Of a DNA stretch of 46,326 nucleotides, positions 15,638 through 23,232 are shown piece by piece. A program made the position numbers and the translations under genes. Origin of the DNA: a virus; the IMG/VR virus record IMGVR_UViG_3300037099_000186, positions 1-46,326 of that record; one strand, 5' to 3'. Position 1 is the stretch's first letter. The number at the start of each line of letters is the position of its first letter. The notes under the pieces were generated by a model. The model made no database searches, had not been told where the DNA came from, and saw only the letters and a program-made list of their open reading frames with translations.

Positions 15638-16563
15638 TTTGTTTGTTCTTTTTCTTTGATGATGTCTTTACAACCACGCGTGCCCGTTTCGTACCATGAA
15701 AACAACGGCCCATGCGCAAGCGTTATCGACCTGCACCTGTTACGCACTCCCATAATGTGGCCACCCATCAGGCCTGATACGTACGGGTGACCGCTTTCGT
15801 TGACGACCCACTCGTCTATGTTCCCAGGCATGTCCTTAACACCGTATGGGCTCGTACACAACGGGTGCGTCATGGGTTCTGCGAGCATGTCGTCGAGTAA
15901 CCTTGCCTCCTTTGTTGAATGATTCGTTGCTTTGAACACGTCTAATCCACGTGGTAGTTGGTTGTCGGTGTTGCACGCCAAACTGTCACGGTGGTAACCG
16001 TCCTCGTACGGGTACGGTTGTATTTCAGGTCCTTCACACGCCATCGTCCATTCTGCCTGCGTACACAGTCGCTTTCCATCGCTCTCGAGCTCGTTCTTTG
16101 CATCGTACCACGTCATCCATGATCGTGGTTTGTCACCATCGCCGGTGTATTCATTGACGTCAATGCAGAAGCGCTTGTGAACGCGTTGCTGCGACAGGCA
16201 CCTCGTCGGTCTCTTGAACTCTCCGCACCTTCCCGTATCGTTGTCGTTGGGTTGATTGACGGTGTTTCCTCGTTGATCAACCCAACGCAAGCATATCTCC
16301 TCAACGATTGGGCACCAATCACCGTCGATTTCGACCATGCCAGTTGGACACGGGCCCTCCGGTGACACGCTATCAATGTGCGTGTTGAGGATTGGTGTTC
16401 CATCAATCGTGCATTCACGTTGCCTCTGCATCGCTCGAGAGGTGAAGCTCACCAATCCAGTGATCGCAATGGCAACCAATGGTATCGTTACAAACGTTCT
16501 GGCGCTCAAGTCATCACCGATCGTCTGATGAATCGACGTTTGCATCCGCGGCAACGTCTGCAT
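15634..16563 (-). CDS. Membrane-anchored SUMF1/FGE-like (C-type-lectin fold) protein
   Basis: 309 residues. A single membrane anchor (TFVTIPLVAIAITGLV) near residues 23-38 precedes an extracytoplasmic domain. CPTGMVEIDGDWC, FCIDVNEYTG, GKRLCTQAEW, MACEG, YPYEDG and DMPGNIDEWV are typical of the SUMF1/formylglycine-generating-enzyme-like domain, especially the cysteine-rich bacterial versions. The catalytic Cys pair of true FGE in the C-terminal loop is not seen, so a binding or structural role is more likely. Start may be ATG 16563 or 16545; both overlap the lipoprotein gene. Confidence 0.8.
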   Translation of the reverse strand: MQTLPRMQTSIHQTIGDDLSARTFVTIPLVAIAITGLVSFTSRAMQRQRECTIDGTPILNTHIDSVSPEGPCPTGMVEIDGDWCPIVEEICLRWVDQRGNTVNQPNDNDTGRCGEFKRPTRCLSQQRVHKRFCIDVNEYTGDGDKPRSWMTWYDAKNELESDGKRLCTQAEWTMACEGPEIQPYPYEDGYHRDSLACNTDNQLPRGLDVFKATNHSTKEARLLDDMLAEPMTHPLCTSPYGVKDMPGNIDEWVVNESGHPYVSGLMGGHIMGVRNRCRSITLAHGPLFSWYETGTRGCKDIIKEKEQTK

Positions 16564-16894
16564 CCTGCACGTCTTGCTCCGTAACTACATCAGACAGTAC
16601 GTCGTTGAACGTTCCTGAATCGACGACGTGAAAAACGATCGGCGTTGAAAGAACATGTTGAACTTCGACGCTAACGGGGACGTAATCATCGGGATCGGGT
16701 TCACCGTTGCACAACATTTCACCCGTGCATACCTGAACGAATGACGGCGAGTACTCACGTTCGATTGTCATAACCTCATCGTTATTGGTGACGATGACGT
16801 TTGTGCTGGCATCATCGAGAGGTTTGTGCGTTTCAGCGAACCCGCACGACGTTGCGATGAGAACGAACGTTGTGACAGCGATGTGTGTTTTCAT
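16514..16894 (-). CDS. Putative lipoprotein
   Basis: 126 residues from ATG 16894. The signal MKTHIAVTTFVLIATSCGF has a lipobox-like ATSC. The mature part is acidic and Val/Asp rich, ending DADVAADANVDSSDD, probably disordered. It is translated just before the SUMF1-like protein, so both may be exported to the envelope. ATG 16936 is an upstream alternative, less likely because the promoter lies between. Confidence 0.62.
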   Translation of the reverse strand: MKTHIAVTTFVLIATSCGFAETHKPLDDASTNVIVTNNDEVMTIEREYSPSFVQVCTGEMLCNGEPDPDDYVPVSVEVQHVLSTPIVFHVVDSGTFNDVLSDVVTEQDVQDADVAADANVDSSDDR

Positions 16895-16905
16895 TGTGAT
16901 TGAAC

Positions 16906-16934
16906 CTTGTACCATGTTAGAGCGTTGTTTACAC
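16906..16934 (-). promoter_or_regulatory. Phage promoter (GTGTAA-17-TACAAG)
   Basis: -35 GTGTAA (overlapping the DNA ligase stop), 17 bp, -10 TACAAG, 11 nt before ATG 16894. Confidence 0.4.
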
Positions 16935-18287
16935 AACTTCGTTTTGAAGTAACGCCGTCGCTGTTTCGATCAGTTTCTTATCAACATCGTTGATGGAACG
17001 AAACCTAACGAAGACGGGAAAACGTGCCTTTCCATCCTTCGAAAGTCCATCGGTTGTCAATGGATCGGGTTGCATCTCGATTTCAATCACTTTTCCAACG
17101 TACGATTCAGGACCATTGAGCTGCACTTCGGCCCTGAACGCATCGTTGAATCCACCACCAACGCGAGTGATTATTCCGTTCTGCGAAACGCAATCAAACC
17201 CACCGAACATTCCCTCGTTTTTTGTTCCAGTCCGTCCTTCGTATGTGCTGATGATTACCATTTCATGCGTCATAACGGGCTTCATCTTCATGAGCGCTCG
17301 TGAGCGCTTGAACACGTATGCCGCGTTGAGATCTTTGATCATGATCCCTTCGTGACCCTGTGACATCGATTCGGAGTAGAACGAAAGAAGCTCTTTTTCG
17401 TTCTCGACTGTCTTTCCTTCAACGGCAACGACGTTCTTTGAATTCACTGCGTCAACGATCAAACGAACGACATTTAGTCTTGCAACATACGTAGCGGTGC
17501 TGTTTTGTGCGATCCATTGTTCGAGCGCAACGGCATCGAAAACGTTGTACACCATGTGAGAATCGTCTTTCTTCTCCTTTCGCGACATGACGACAGACAC
17601 CGAAGTGTTCCAATCGTGAGTGTCAGCGAGAATCTCTCCATCGAGGACGACGTTGTCGTACGACGCCTCTTCGAGAGCTTTTGTCACCGTTGGCAGAGTA
17701 TCGAGAACGGTACCGTTCCTTGTGTATATTGTAACAACGCCTTCCTGCTTCACTGCGATGCATCGAAGACCGTCGAGCTTCGGATCAACGCGAACTGGAT
17801 ATGCGATCCTTTCGTTGATCTTGATGCCATTTTCTTTTGTACACGTCGTGCTCAACGTTTGAGCAAGTGCAACTTCGAAGCTTTTCAGAAGTCCTGGCCA
17901 CACCTTGTTGACGGTCGATTCCTGAACGCCAACACGGAGGTTCTTCAGGATGATTCGTTGACACCACTTTTGCTGGCGTTCATTCATCGTGGAGAACTTA
18001 GCAACAACCCATTCCTTCGCGGAGTTTCCTGTGATCATTCGTGTAGCGAGCATTGAATCTAATCCGGTGATGAATGCATCCACAATGCAATCATCTAAGT
18101 CATTCGATGCATTTTTTGCAGGTGGCACCTTAAATTTATTGACGTAATATACGGTGTACGGATCCTGCGATGCAACGAACACCCGTCGCAACAATTCGTT
18201 ACGTGAGTTATCCTCAAGAATTGAGCGCTTCGCTAACGAACCACCGGTTGATTCAAGCTCCTCAAGAACGTCGATTACCGTCTTCAT
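16929..18287 (-). CDS. ATP-dependent DNA ligase
   Basis: 452 residues from ATG 18287. Motif I is DPKLDGLR with the predicted adenylated Lys170; later blocks VLDGEIL, YNVFDAV, EGIMIKD and LMKMKP are ligase motifs III, IIIa, IV and V. An N-terminal helical DNA-binding domain (residues 1-150, with QKWCQRIILKNLRVG) and a C-terminal OB fold are as in T4 gp30 (487 residues). It seals nicks during phage replication and repair. The start is fixed by a promoter whose -10 is 7 nt upstream; a GTG at 18317 is the alternative. Confidence 0.9.
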   Translation of the reverse strand: MKTVIDVLEELESTGGSLAKRSILEDNSRNELLRRVFVASQDPYTVYYVNKFKVPPAKNASNDLDDCIVDAFITGLDSMLATRMITGNSAKEWVVAKFSTMNERQQKWCQRIILKNLRVGVQESTVNKVWPGLLKSFEVALAQTLSTTCTKENGIKINERIAYPVRVDPKLDGLRCIAVKQEGVVTIYTRNGTVLDTLPTVTKALEEASYDNVVLDGEILADTHDWNTSVSVVMSRKEKKDDSHMVYNVFDAVALEQWIAQNSTATYVARLNVVRLIVDAVNSKNVVAVEGKTVENEKELLSFYSESMSQGHEGIMIKDLNAAYVFKRSRALMKMKPVMTHEMVIISTYEGRTGTKNEGMFGGFDCVSQNGIITRVGGGFNDAFRAEVQLNGPESYVGKVIEIEMQPDPLTTDGLSKDGKARFPVFVRFRSINDVDKKLIETATALLQNEVV

Positions 18288-18477
18288 GTTGAACAGTGTA
18301 CCACATCGGCGCGCCACTTACACCATCAACTTCGTTCAATAGCTCGCGTTGCTCGTTTCTTGCACCACCACGTTCATCACGCTTATCGTGCATTGGTCCA
18401 CCCTTGCAATTCAACAGCATTTCAAGAACAATAATGCTGCGTGCCTTATTCAAGCGTCTTTTATTATGTTTTCGCAT
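18262..18477 (-). CDS. Small basic hypothetical protein
   Basis: 71 residues, beginning MRKHNKRRLNKARSIIVLEM and containing KGGPMHDKRDERGGARNEQR, an arrangement seen in some phage small proteins. It overlaps the DNA ligase start by 26 bp and contains the ligase promoter. No Shine-Dalgarno is visible. It may be real, but this call is weak. Confidence 0.4.
   Translation of the reverse strand: MRKHNKRRLNKARSIIVLEMLLNCKGGPMHDKRDERGGARNEQRELLNEVDGVSGAPMWYTVQHEDGNRRS
18295..18323 (-). promoter_or_regulatory. Phage promoter (GTGTAA-17-TACACT)
   Basis: -35 GTGTAA, 17 bp, -10 TACACT, then 7 nt to ATG 18287 of the DNA ligase. Confidence 0.55.
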
Positions 18478-18564
18478 GATAACACGACGCTTGTTAATTT
18501 AACGCTCTTTTTAGCTAATTACACCAATGATTACGTAACATCATTCATCATGAATGAGTTTAAA

Positions 18565-18837
18565 TCAGTAGATGCTAGACAATCTCGACGATCCGTGTTC
18601 TGGCATCTTGTTTTTAACCTTCCTAAATAACAATGTTTTCTTGAACCATTGACAGATGACAGGTAATTTGCTACCGATGTACTGCGCAGCATGCAGACCC
18701 GCATATGCAGCGACTGAACCTAAGAATCCATGTAGCAACGTCATTCCTAGACCTCCTGCGTTGCATCCTTCAAGTACGGAAAAAATCCCTGCGGTGCAAG
18801 CGAAAAGGCTATGCCTGTTTGATGACGACATGAACAT
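18565..18837 (-). CDS. Hypothetical membrane-associated protein
   Basis: 90 residues from ATG 18837 (or ATG 18831). A glycine-rich hydrophobic stretch (GGLGMTLLHGFLGSVAAYAG) is followed by an amphipathic, basic tail. No ribosome site is clear and no family is recognised, so confidence is modest. 18478-18564 is empty. Confidence 0.45.
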   Translation of the reverse strand: MFMSSSNRHSLFACTAGIFSVLEGCNAGGLGMTLLHGFLGSVAAYAGLHAAQYIGSKLPVICQWFKKTLLFRKVKNKMPEHGSSRLSSIY

Positions 18838-18880
18838 ACATATGTGTTCGATCACCAAGCCAGTGTGCTGGTCACACTTT

Positions 18881-19132
18881 TTACGTATGATTTTTAATAA
18901 AATTCGTTTGATTGTTAAGCGTTGAGCTTAGTGCATGGATGAGTTCTAATAAATCGTTTCGTGAAAACGTCGAGCGTATCGTGTTTCCATCGTGGTTCTG
19001 TTGCACGATTTCCAATTCACACGTTCGAACGTTGACGTATGCTTGCAACGTTGTTGATTCGTTGTCGAGAACGAATGTTTCCTTCCATGGGTTCCTGTAC
19101 GATTCAAGGCTGGTGACGTTTGATGTTTGCAT
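18881..19132 (-). CDS. Hypothetical protein
   Basis: 83 residues from ATG 19132 (GTG 19171 is possible). Beta-rich then helical; the C-terminal STFSRNDLLELIHALSST resembles the SAFVSLDDLELIVAAL end of the protein at 37099-37329, so the two may be distant relatives. The function is unknown. Confidence 0.55.
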   Translation of the reverse strand: MQTSNVTSLESYRNPWKETFVLDNESTTLQAYVNVRTCELEIVQQNHDGNTIRSTFSRNDLLELIHALSSTLNNQTNFIKNHT

Positions 19133-19178
19133 CGTTACACGATCGTAACACTGTGACAGTTCAACTTTCACAGTTGGA

Positions 19179-19448
19179 TCAAGGCAACTTCTTTAGGTAA
19201 CCATCGTCAACATCACCCCATGGAACATAGTCGTATAGACCACTTTGGGCATATAATATTAGATAACCATCGCTGTTTTCATCAATACGTGGATCATTGC
19301 CATAGTTCTTTATACGAGTGATGGTTAAATTTGGCATTCCTGTCGCCTTCGTGTACCTCCACGTACCGACAACGATACACGCTTGCATCTCAAACGATGT
19401 TTTAAACATGCACATCGATCCCAATTGCAACCTACGATCGTTTTTCAT
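19179..19448 (-). CDS. Hypothetical protein
   Basis: 89 residues, beta-rich (MCMFKTSFEMQACIVVGTW, DGYLILYAQSGLYDYV). It shares ATGA with the stop of the upstream 144-residue protein, indicating translational coupling. No family is recognised. Confidence 0.6.
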   Translation of the reverse strand: MKNDRRLQLGSMCMFKTSFEMQACIVVGTWRYTKATGMPNLTITRIKNYGNDPRIDENSDGYLILYAQSGLYDYVPWGDVDDGYLKKLP

Positions 19449-19879
19449 ACGATGTTGATTGCATCAAGAGAGTGAATGATCACCCTACCGACGTTAGGGA
19501 CGATGAATGTGTGCTTCATGACATCAACATCCTTTGTTTCTTTACCGATACGCACTCGTTCGATTGCAGGTACGTTGCCAGCATACATGATGATCGTTCC
19601 CGCTGGAACGCGTATTTGTTTGCCTTGTTTGCCTAAACCAGTGTCAAGAACGGGAAATTGGTATCCGTCTGGTATTAGATGCATATCGTAAATTGTGATG
19701 AACGGTGCAAACATCATGAGCTTTGCACGAACAGCGTCACTATGAGGCGTTTTGATTGGATCAATGTATCGTTCAGGAATTTTCTTCAATGCAACGTTTG
19801 TTGCGGCATTTGGCGTCACCCAAACGATATCATTTTTACGTGGACGTTTACGAAGCCTTTTGACGTTCGGTGTTGTCAT
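19445..19879 (-). CDS. Hypothetical protein
   Basis: 144 residues with a very basic N-terminus (KRLRKRPRKND) and a beta-rich body (GYQFPVLDTGLGKQGKQIR, VGRVIIHSL). It heads a two- or three-gene transcript with its own promoter, whose -10 is 6 nt before ATG 19879. It might bind nucleic acid through its N-terminus; this is a guess. Confidence 0.6.
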   Translation of the reverse strand: MTTPNVKRLRKRPRKNDIVWVTPNAATNVALKKIPERYIDPIKTPHSDAVRAKLMMFAPFITIYDMHLIPDGYQFPVLDTGLGKQGKQIRVPAGTIIMYAGNVPAIERVRIGKETKDVDVMKHTFIVPNVGRVIIHSLDAINIV

Positions 19880-19885
19880 GATCTA

Positions 19886-19914
19886 CTCATACCACAACCA
19901 CGTATGGTTTGCAC
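19886..19914 (-). promoter_or_regulatory. Phage promoter (GTGCAA-17-TATGAG)
   Basis: -35 GTGCAA, 17 bp, -10 TATGAG, then 6 nt to ATG 19879; predicted leaderless. Confidence 0.5.
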
Positions 19915-19935
19915 TTGAGTGTTACAGGGTTATAG

Positions 19936-19955
19936 GTGGGACGATAGAATCCCAC
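19936..19955 (-). terminator. Possible hairpin terminator
   Basis: Perfect 6-bp inverted repeat GTGGGA/TCCCAC with an 8-nt loop, about 95 nt past the end of the gene at 20048 and before the next promoter. There is no T-run, so intrinsic termination is uncertain. Confidence 0.3.
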
Positions 19956-20047
19956 GTTCACCTTATCATTACTTTAGTATTTCTTACCAATGCGTACAGC
20001 ATTGCTATCGAAGATATATTATCAACACCAACGGGTACTGTATACGA

Positions 20048-20401
20048 TCACTTATCCTTCTTGAAGTTTTTGATTGCAGGAACAACGACGGTTCTAAACA
20101 GATTCTGGAGCACGACTATCTTCCGCGCGCGAATTTGTGCTGTCGTTGGAACCTTGTTACCAACGCCGAGTTCGCTCTTCAATCTTTGATTGCTAAAGAA
20201 CGATTTAGCTTCCGATGTCATCGCCTTTCTCCAGAGCTTTCTGAACTTCCTCCGTGCTTTTCTTGCGTCTTCTTTTGAGAGCTGCGACAACAACGGTGAT
20301 ATGTTCGCGTTTGAATCCTCATATGGAACGATGCCATTATCTAGCATCGTTCCAAGGAGAAAGATACGTTCAATGTCCTGAATGTTTTGTACGATTTTCA
20401 T
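20048..20401 (-). CDS. Hypothetical basic helical protein coupled to MoxR
   Basis: 117 residues, helical and strongly basic (KEDARKARRKFRKLWRKAM; C-terminal IKNFKKDK). Its ATG shares ATGA with the MoxR stop, so it is made with the ATPase and may be its partner or adaptor. No domain is recognised. Confidence 0.65.
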   Translation of the reverse strand: MKIVQNIQDIERIFLLGTMLDNGIVPYEDSNANISPLLSQLSKEDARKARRKFRKLWRKAMTSEAKSFFSNQRLKSELGVGNKVPTTAQIRARKIVVLQNLFRTVVVPAIKNFKKDK

Positions 20402-21609
20402 TCAGCCGCGGCAGCTTTATCCTTCTGCTCGGCAAAGCTAGGAATGTTGGGAATCACACCGACGCCTGCTTGGCCAAGCGGAACACCGAAGCTTTCACAG
20501 ATGAGTTCCTTCGTGCAGTCGTGGATGTCCTTCGTGAGAGGCAGGTTCTTGATGCCGTTTTTCATCAACGCCGACCATAACACGATGCGGTGTTCCTTCG
20601 AAAGGAATTCCATGAAGTCATGGATGTTCTTTTTCTGTGCCTTGTTTAGCTTCTCGACGTTGGTGTTGACGTACTCGCCGACCTTCGCGATGACTCCGTT
20701 GAGACGATCGTGCGTTTGGCGATCAACCTTGATCTTCGTCGGCTTTTTGTGATACGAGTTCACCACTTCTTCACCGGTCACGTGTGCATCAACTAAAACG
20801 CAGTAATCGCGAAACGCAATCGCCACATCGTTGCCGACGAACCCTCGAGCGATCTGGTAGAACATATCGTCCGCCGGTGCATCCGCAACGCCGGCATGCA
20901 CCACTGATTCATTCAGCATGTCCCACGCTCGTGGTGTTGGCTCAACCGACGATGTATCGGCGTTCTTTGCCGGAGTGAGAAACCCATGGTTCGCCTCGAT
21001 GAAATCGGGGATGAGCGGAATGAGGTTTCCACCGTGGATGGGATCCGTGCTGCGGGCCCACTCGATCCATTCTTCAACCGTCGGCACGAGGTCGATGGTC
21101 CAGAACCTATCAAGCAACGCAGGATCGATCTCGTTGACAACGTAGTTCGAGTTCGAATTGATCGCGCTGATGATGCGTGTGAGAGGGTGCAGCTTGCGGC
21201 CATCAAGCTCACGGTCGAGGATGATTTGAAAGAACCCCTGCATGACCTCAGGCGTTCCACGGTTGATCTCATCGAGAAAAACCATGCATGGCTCGCAACA
21301 CGCCTGATCGTACCACCACGGAGGATTGAACCTCGTGATTCTGTTCGTCTTGTATTTGTTCATCTCATCGCGAGGTAGACCGACAGTGTCTCCTTCCGAC
21401 ATCGTTCCCGCTCGCTTATCGAGAACAGGAAATTCATACGATTCATTAGGATATATCAGCTTTATATCAACGCGGATGATCGATGAAACCTGCCTGACAA
21501 CGTTGCTCTTACCGAGACCATGATCGGCTCGCAAGAGTACTGCTCTGGTTGGGGGCAGCTTCGACGCAACCTTCTTAAAGGTTGTGATTGACATGTTTAC
21601 AGTTGACAT
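20398..21609 (-). CDS. MoxR-like AAA+ ATPase
   Basis: 403 residues. Walker A DHGLGKS (GLGKS at 31-35), Walker B MVFLDEIN at 109-116, sensor ISAINSNS and an arginine-finger-like LLDRF match MoxR/dynein-related AAA proteins. MoxR ATPases remodel partners that carry VWA domains; the VWA/metallopeptidase at 10.5-11.9 kb is the likely partner. ATG 21609 follows an unusually strong AAGGAGA 5 nt upstream, unlike the leaderless genes nearby. Confidence 0.87.
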   Translation of the reverse strand: MSTVNMSITTFKKVASKLPPTRAVLLRADHGLGKSNVVRQVSSIIRVDIKLIYPNESYEFPVLDKRAGTMSEGDTVGLPRDEMNKYKTNRITRFNPPWWYDQACCEPCMVFLDEINRGTPEVMQGFFQIILDRELDGRKLHPLTRIISAINSNSNYVVNEIDPALLDRFWTIDLVPTVEEWIEWARSTDPIHGGNLIPLIPDFIEANHGFLTPAKNADTSSVEPTPRAWDMLNESVVHAGVADAPADDMFYQIARGFVGNDVAIAFRDYCVLVDAHVTGEEVVNSYHKKPTKIKVDRQTHDRLNGVIAKVGEYVNTNVEKLNKAQKKNIHDFMEFLSKEHRIVLWSALMKNGIKNLPLTKDIHDCTKELICESFGVPLGQAGVGVIPNIPSFAEQKDKAAAAE

Positions 21610-21638
21610 AGGTTCTCCTTTGGCGACCTTATGAGACC

Positions 21639-21668
21639 ACTTTAAGCCAAACGTATGTAAGCTTACAC
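21639..21668 (-). promoter_or_regulatory. Possible phage promoter (GTGTAA-18-TAAAGT)
   Basis: -35 GTGTAA, 18 bp, -10 TAAAGT (4 of 6 matches to TATAAT). It would give a leader of about 23 nt with the strong ribosome site of the MoxR gene. Confidence 0.35.
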
Positions 21669-22076
21669 TGCTACGAGCTTCTGACGAACCTTCACCACTA
21701 GGACAGGTAGCTCGTCAGCGAGCTCCTCGTACACGTGCCATTTCCCTCGTAATATACGATTGCACGCACGATATGATAACCTACCAAACGTTTCAACAAC
21801 GCTCTTATCGTTGACAACGGCTTCTGGCATCACCACGTTGACCCACAGGACCCAATCACCGATTCGTTGGAATCCAATGAATTCACCCCTAGCGGATGCG
21901 TCTATGTACTCGAGGACGATCGAGCGTTTGCTTAGGTCATCACCATCGCATGGATGACCCAACGTTCTCAACACGCCTACAACGTAGGCCAGCGTCTCTT
22001 CGCTAAACCTCAACCCACGTAAACGCTCAGAAAACCATTCGTCGAGCCTGAGATGTACATCAACGATGTTTGACAT
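21663..22076 (-). CDS. Hypothetical protein
   Basis: 137 residues, mixed alpha/beta, N-terminus DVHLRLDEWFSERLRGL. It reads 3 nt after the stop of the preceding gene and probably belongs to the sigma-factor operon. No family is recognised. Confidence 0.6.
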   Translation of the reverse strand: MSNIVDVHLRLDEWFSERLRGLRFSEETLAYVVGVLRTLGHPCDGDDLSKRSIVLEYIDASARGEFIGFQRIGDWVLWVNVVMPEAVVNDKSVVETFGRLSYRACNRILRGKWHVYEELADELPVLVVKVRQKLVAV

Positions 22077-22079
22077 CGA

Positions 22080-22445
22080 CTATTCACTCTCAATGAGTGA
22101 TTCAACTACATCATCGTTTAAAGTTAATTTCTTTCGTTTGTGCTTCTTTGCTACGTCAACATCAACCTGATCGATGGGAATAGCATCTAAAACTATCAAC
22201 CCCTGCGTTGGGTTATTGACGTAGCTGCTCGGCGGCATCACCGTATCAAACTCGATCCTTTCAGGAACGACAACGCCCATGCGCTTGCAACGTTCTGACA
22301 GTTTCTCGTACGTCGAAATGCCGAATTCATCTAGCATCTGCTTCAACGTCATCTTTCGACGTCGAAGCAAATCATTGAGCTTGAGACGAGGCCTGTTCTT
22401 TAACACGATCCTTCCAGGATTTCCTCGACCATCTCTACCCACCAT
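22080..22445 (-). CDS. Conserved phage-type hypothetical, possible DNA-binding
   Basis: 121 residues. Basic N-terminus followed by KMTLKQMLDEFGISTYEKLS with ERCKRMGV, resembling an HTH in which a recognition helix follows GIS. ATG 22445 has AAGGTGA upstream. It is the fourth gene downstream of the sigma factor, so it may act in transcription. Confidence 0.6.
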   Translation of the reverse strand: MVGRDGRGNPGRIVLKNRPRLKLNDLLRRRKMTLKQMLDEFGISTYEKLSERCKRMGVVVPERIEFDTVMPPSSYVNNPTQGLIVLDAIPIDQVDVDVAKKHKRKKLTLNDDVVESLIESE

Positions 22446-22462
22446 CGTTCACCTTAAATTAA

Positions 22463-22759
22463 CTATACCTCACACGTACGACGTCGAGCCTCAATGATGT
22501 GTAGTAGGTCAGCTATTCCCATCTGGAACGTTGGACTTTTTGCGATCTCGTCGATCGTTGCATCGTCATCGTCGACGTTGAGATCACACGCTTCGATAAA
22601 ACGTCGAGCAAACTTTCTCATCACTCTAACAATGCAATTATGTGCCGATGAATGATTCATCTCAAAACCCAACTCTGTCATCGTTGATGCAATTTCACGA
22701 AAGTTCGTACCGTCATCATCAACGACGGTCGTGTGACCCCTACCTTTACCCGCTCTCAT
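22463..22759 (-). CDS. HTH protein resembling sigma region 4.2
   Basis: 98 residues. The segment NFREIASTMTELGFEMNHSS-(AHN)-CIVRVMRKFARR (residues 19-53) follows the pattern of sigma-70 region 4.2: TxxEIAxxLG, a turn, then a recognition helix ending in RxxxRKxR. It lies in the same operon as a sigma factor that lacks exactly this region. That suggests a split sigma, or a gp33-like co-activator. The acidic C-terminal half (DVDDDDATIDEIA) is of unknown role. The HTH call is by eye. Confidence 0.55.
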   Translation of the reverse strand: MRAGKGRGHTTVVDDDGTNFREIASTMTELGFEMNHSSAHNCIVRVMRKFARRFIEACDLNVDDDDATIDEIAKSPTFQMGIADLLHIIEARRRTCEV

Positions 22760-22762
22760 ACA

Positions 22763-23098
22763 TCACGCTTTCTTCGTCTGCTTGACGATTTTCAGTTGTC
22801 CTTGCGTTCGAGGTCTCAATAACCTCTCTGGTACGGTGAAGTTTCCCGTACCTTCAGTTCCCATTGGAGGTCGTCGCGGTACGGTTGCGTACCTAGACCC
22901 CTGAAACGATCGTAACCTTTCGTTCAATGCTTCGCTAGTATCAACGTGTCGTTGCGTTGTTGGTTGCTGTTCATGTTGCGGCAACACATTTATTTGACGC
23001 TGTTGCGGTCCAAAAACTAACCGCACTGCGCCGGCCGCTGAAATCAGCAACGTTCCAACGCCGGCGCAGTACATGACAAATTCACCTGCATTGACCAT
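22763..23098 (-). CDS. Membrane-anchored hypothetical protein
   Basis: 111 residues from ATG 23098, which overlaps the stop of the preceding small gene (TGATG). One hydrophobic segment (FVMYCAGVGTLLISAAGAV, residues 7-25) is followed by a long Gln/Arg/Pro-rich tail, probably in the cytoplasm. The function is unknown. Confidence 0.6.
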   Translation of the reverse strand: MVNAGEFVMYCAGVGTLLISAAGAVRLVFGPQQRQINVLPQHEQQPTTQRHVDTSEALNERLRSFQGSRYATVPRRPPMGTEGTGNFTVPERLLRPRTQGQLKIVKQTKKA

Positions 23099-23232
23099 CA
23101 CGAATTCTTCGAAAAACCGTTCGTGAAGTACCACACGACCAAAAACAACATCACTATGAAACACGTGATGATGGTAGGTCCTATCACGTCGTTATTCATC
23201 GCGTTGATGACTTCATTAACAACATTTATCAC
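23098..23232 (-). CDS. Very small membrane protein
   Basis: 44 residues from GTG 23232, which overlaps the sigma-factor stop as GTGA; its own TGA overlaps the next ATG. One membrane helix ([16 protein letters not shown]). The tight overlaps on both sides are good evidence that it is translated. Confidence 0.6.
   Translation of the reverse strand: MINVVNEVINAMNNDVIGPTIITCFIVMLFLVVWYFTNGFSKNS

Noticed and set aside
15634-16563. SUMF1/C-type-lectin domain as target of a diversity-generating retroelement
   Set aside because: No reverse transcriptase and no template repeat with adenine-specific variation is visible in the window.
17505-18056. Plus-strand 183-residue frame
   Set aside because: It is antisense to the DNA ligase, whose motifs are complete.
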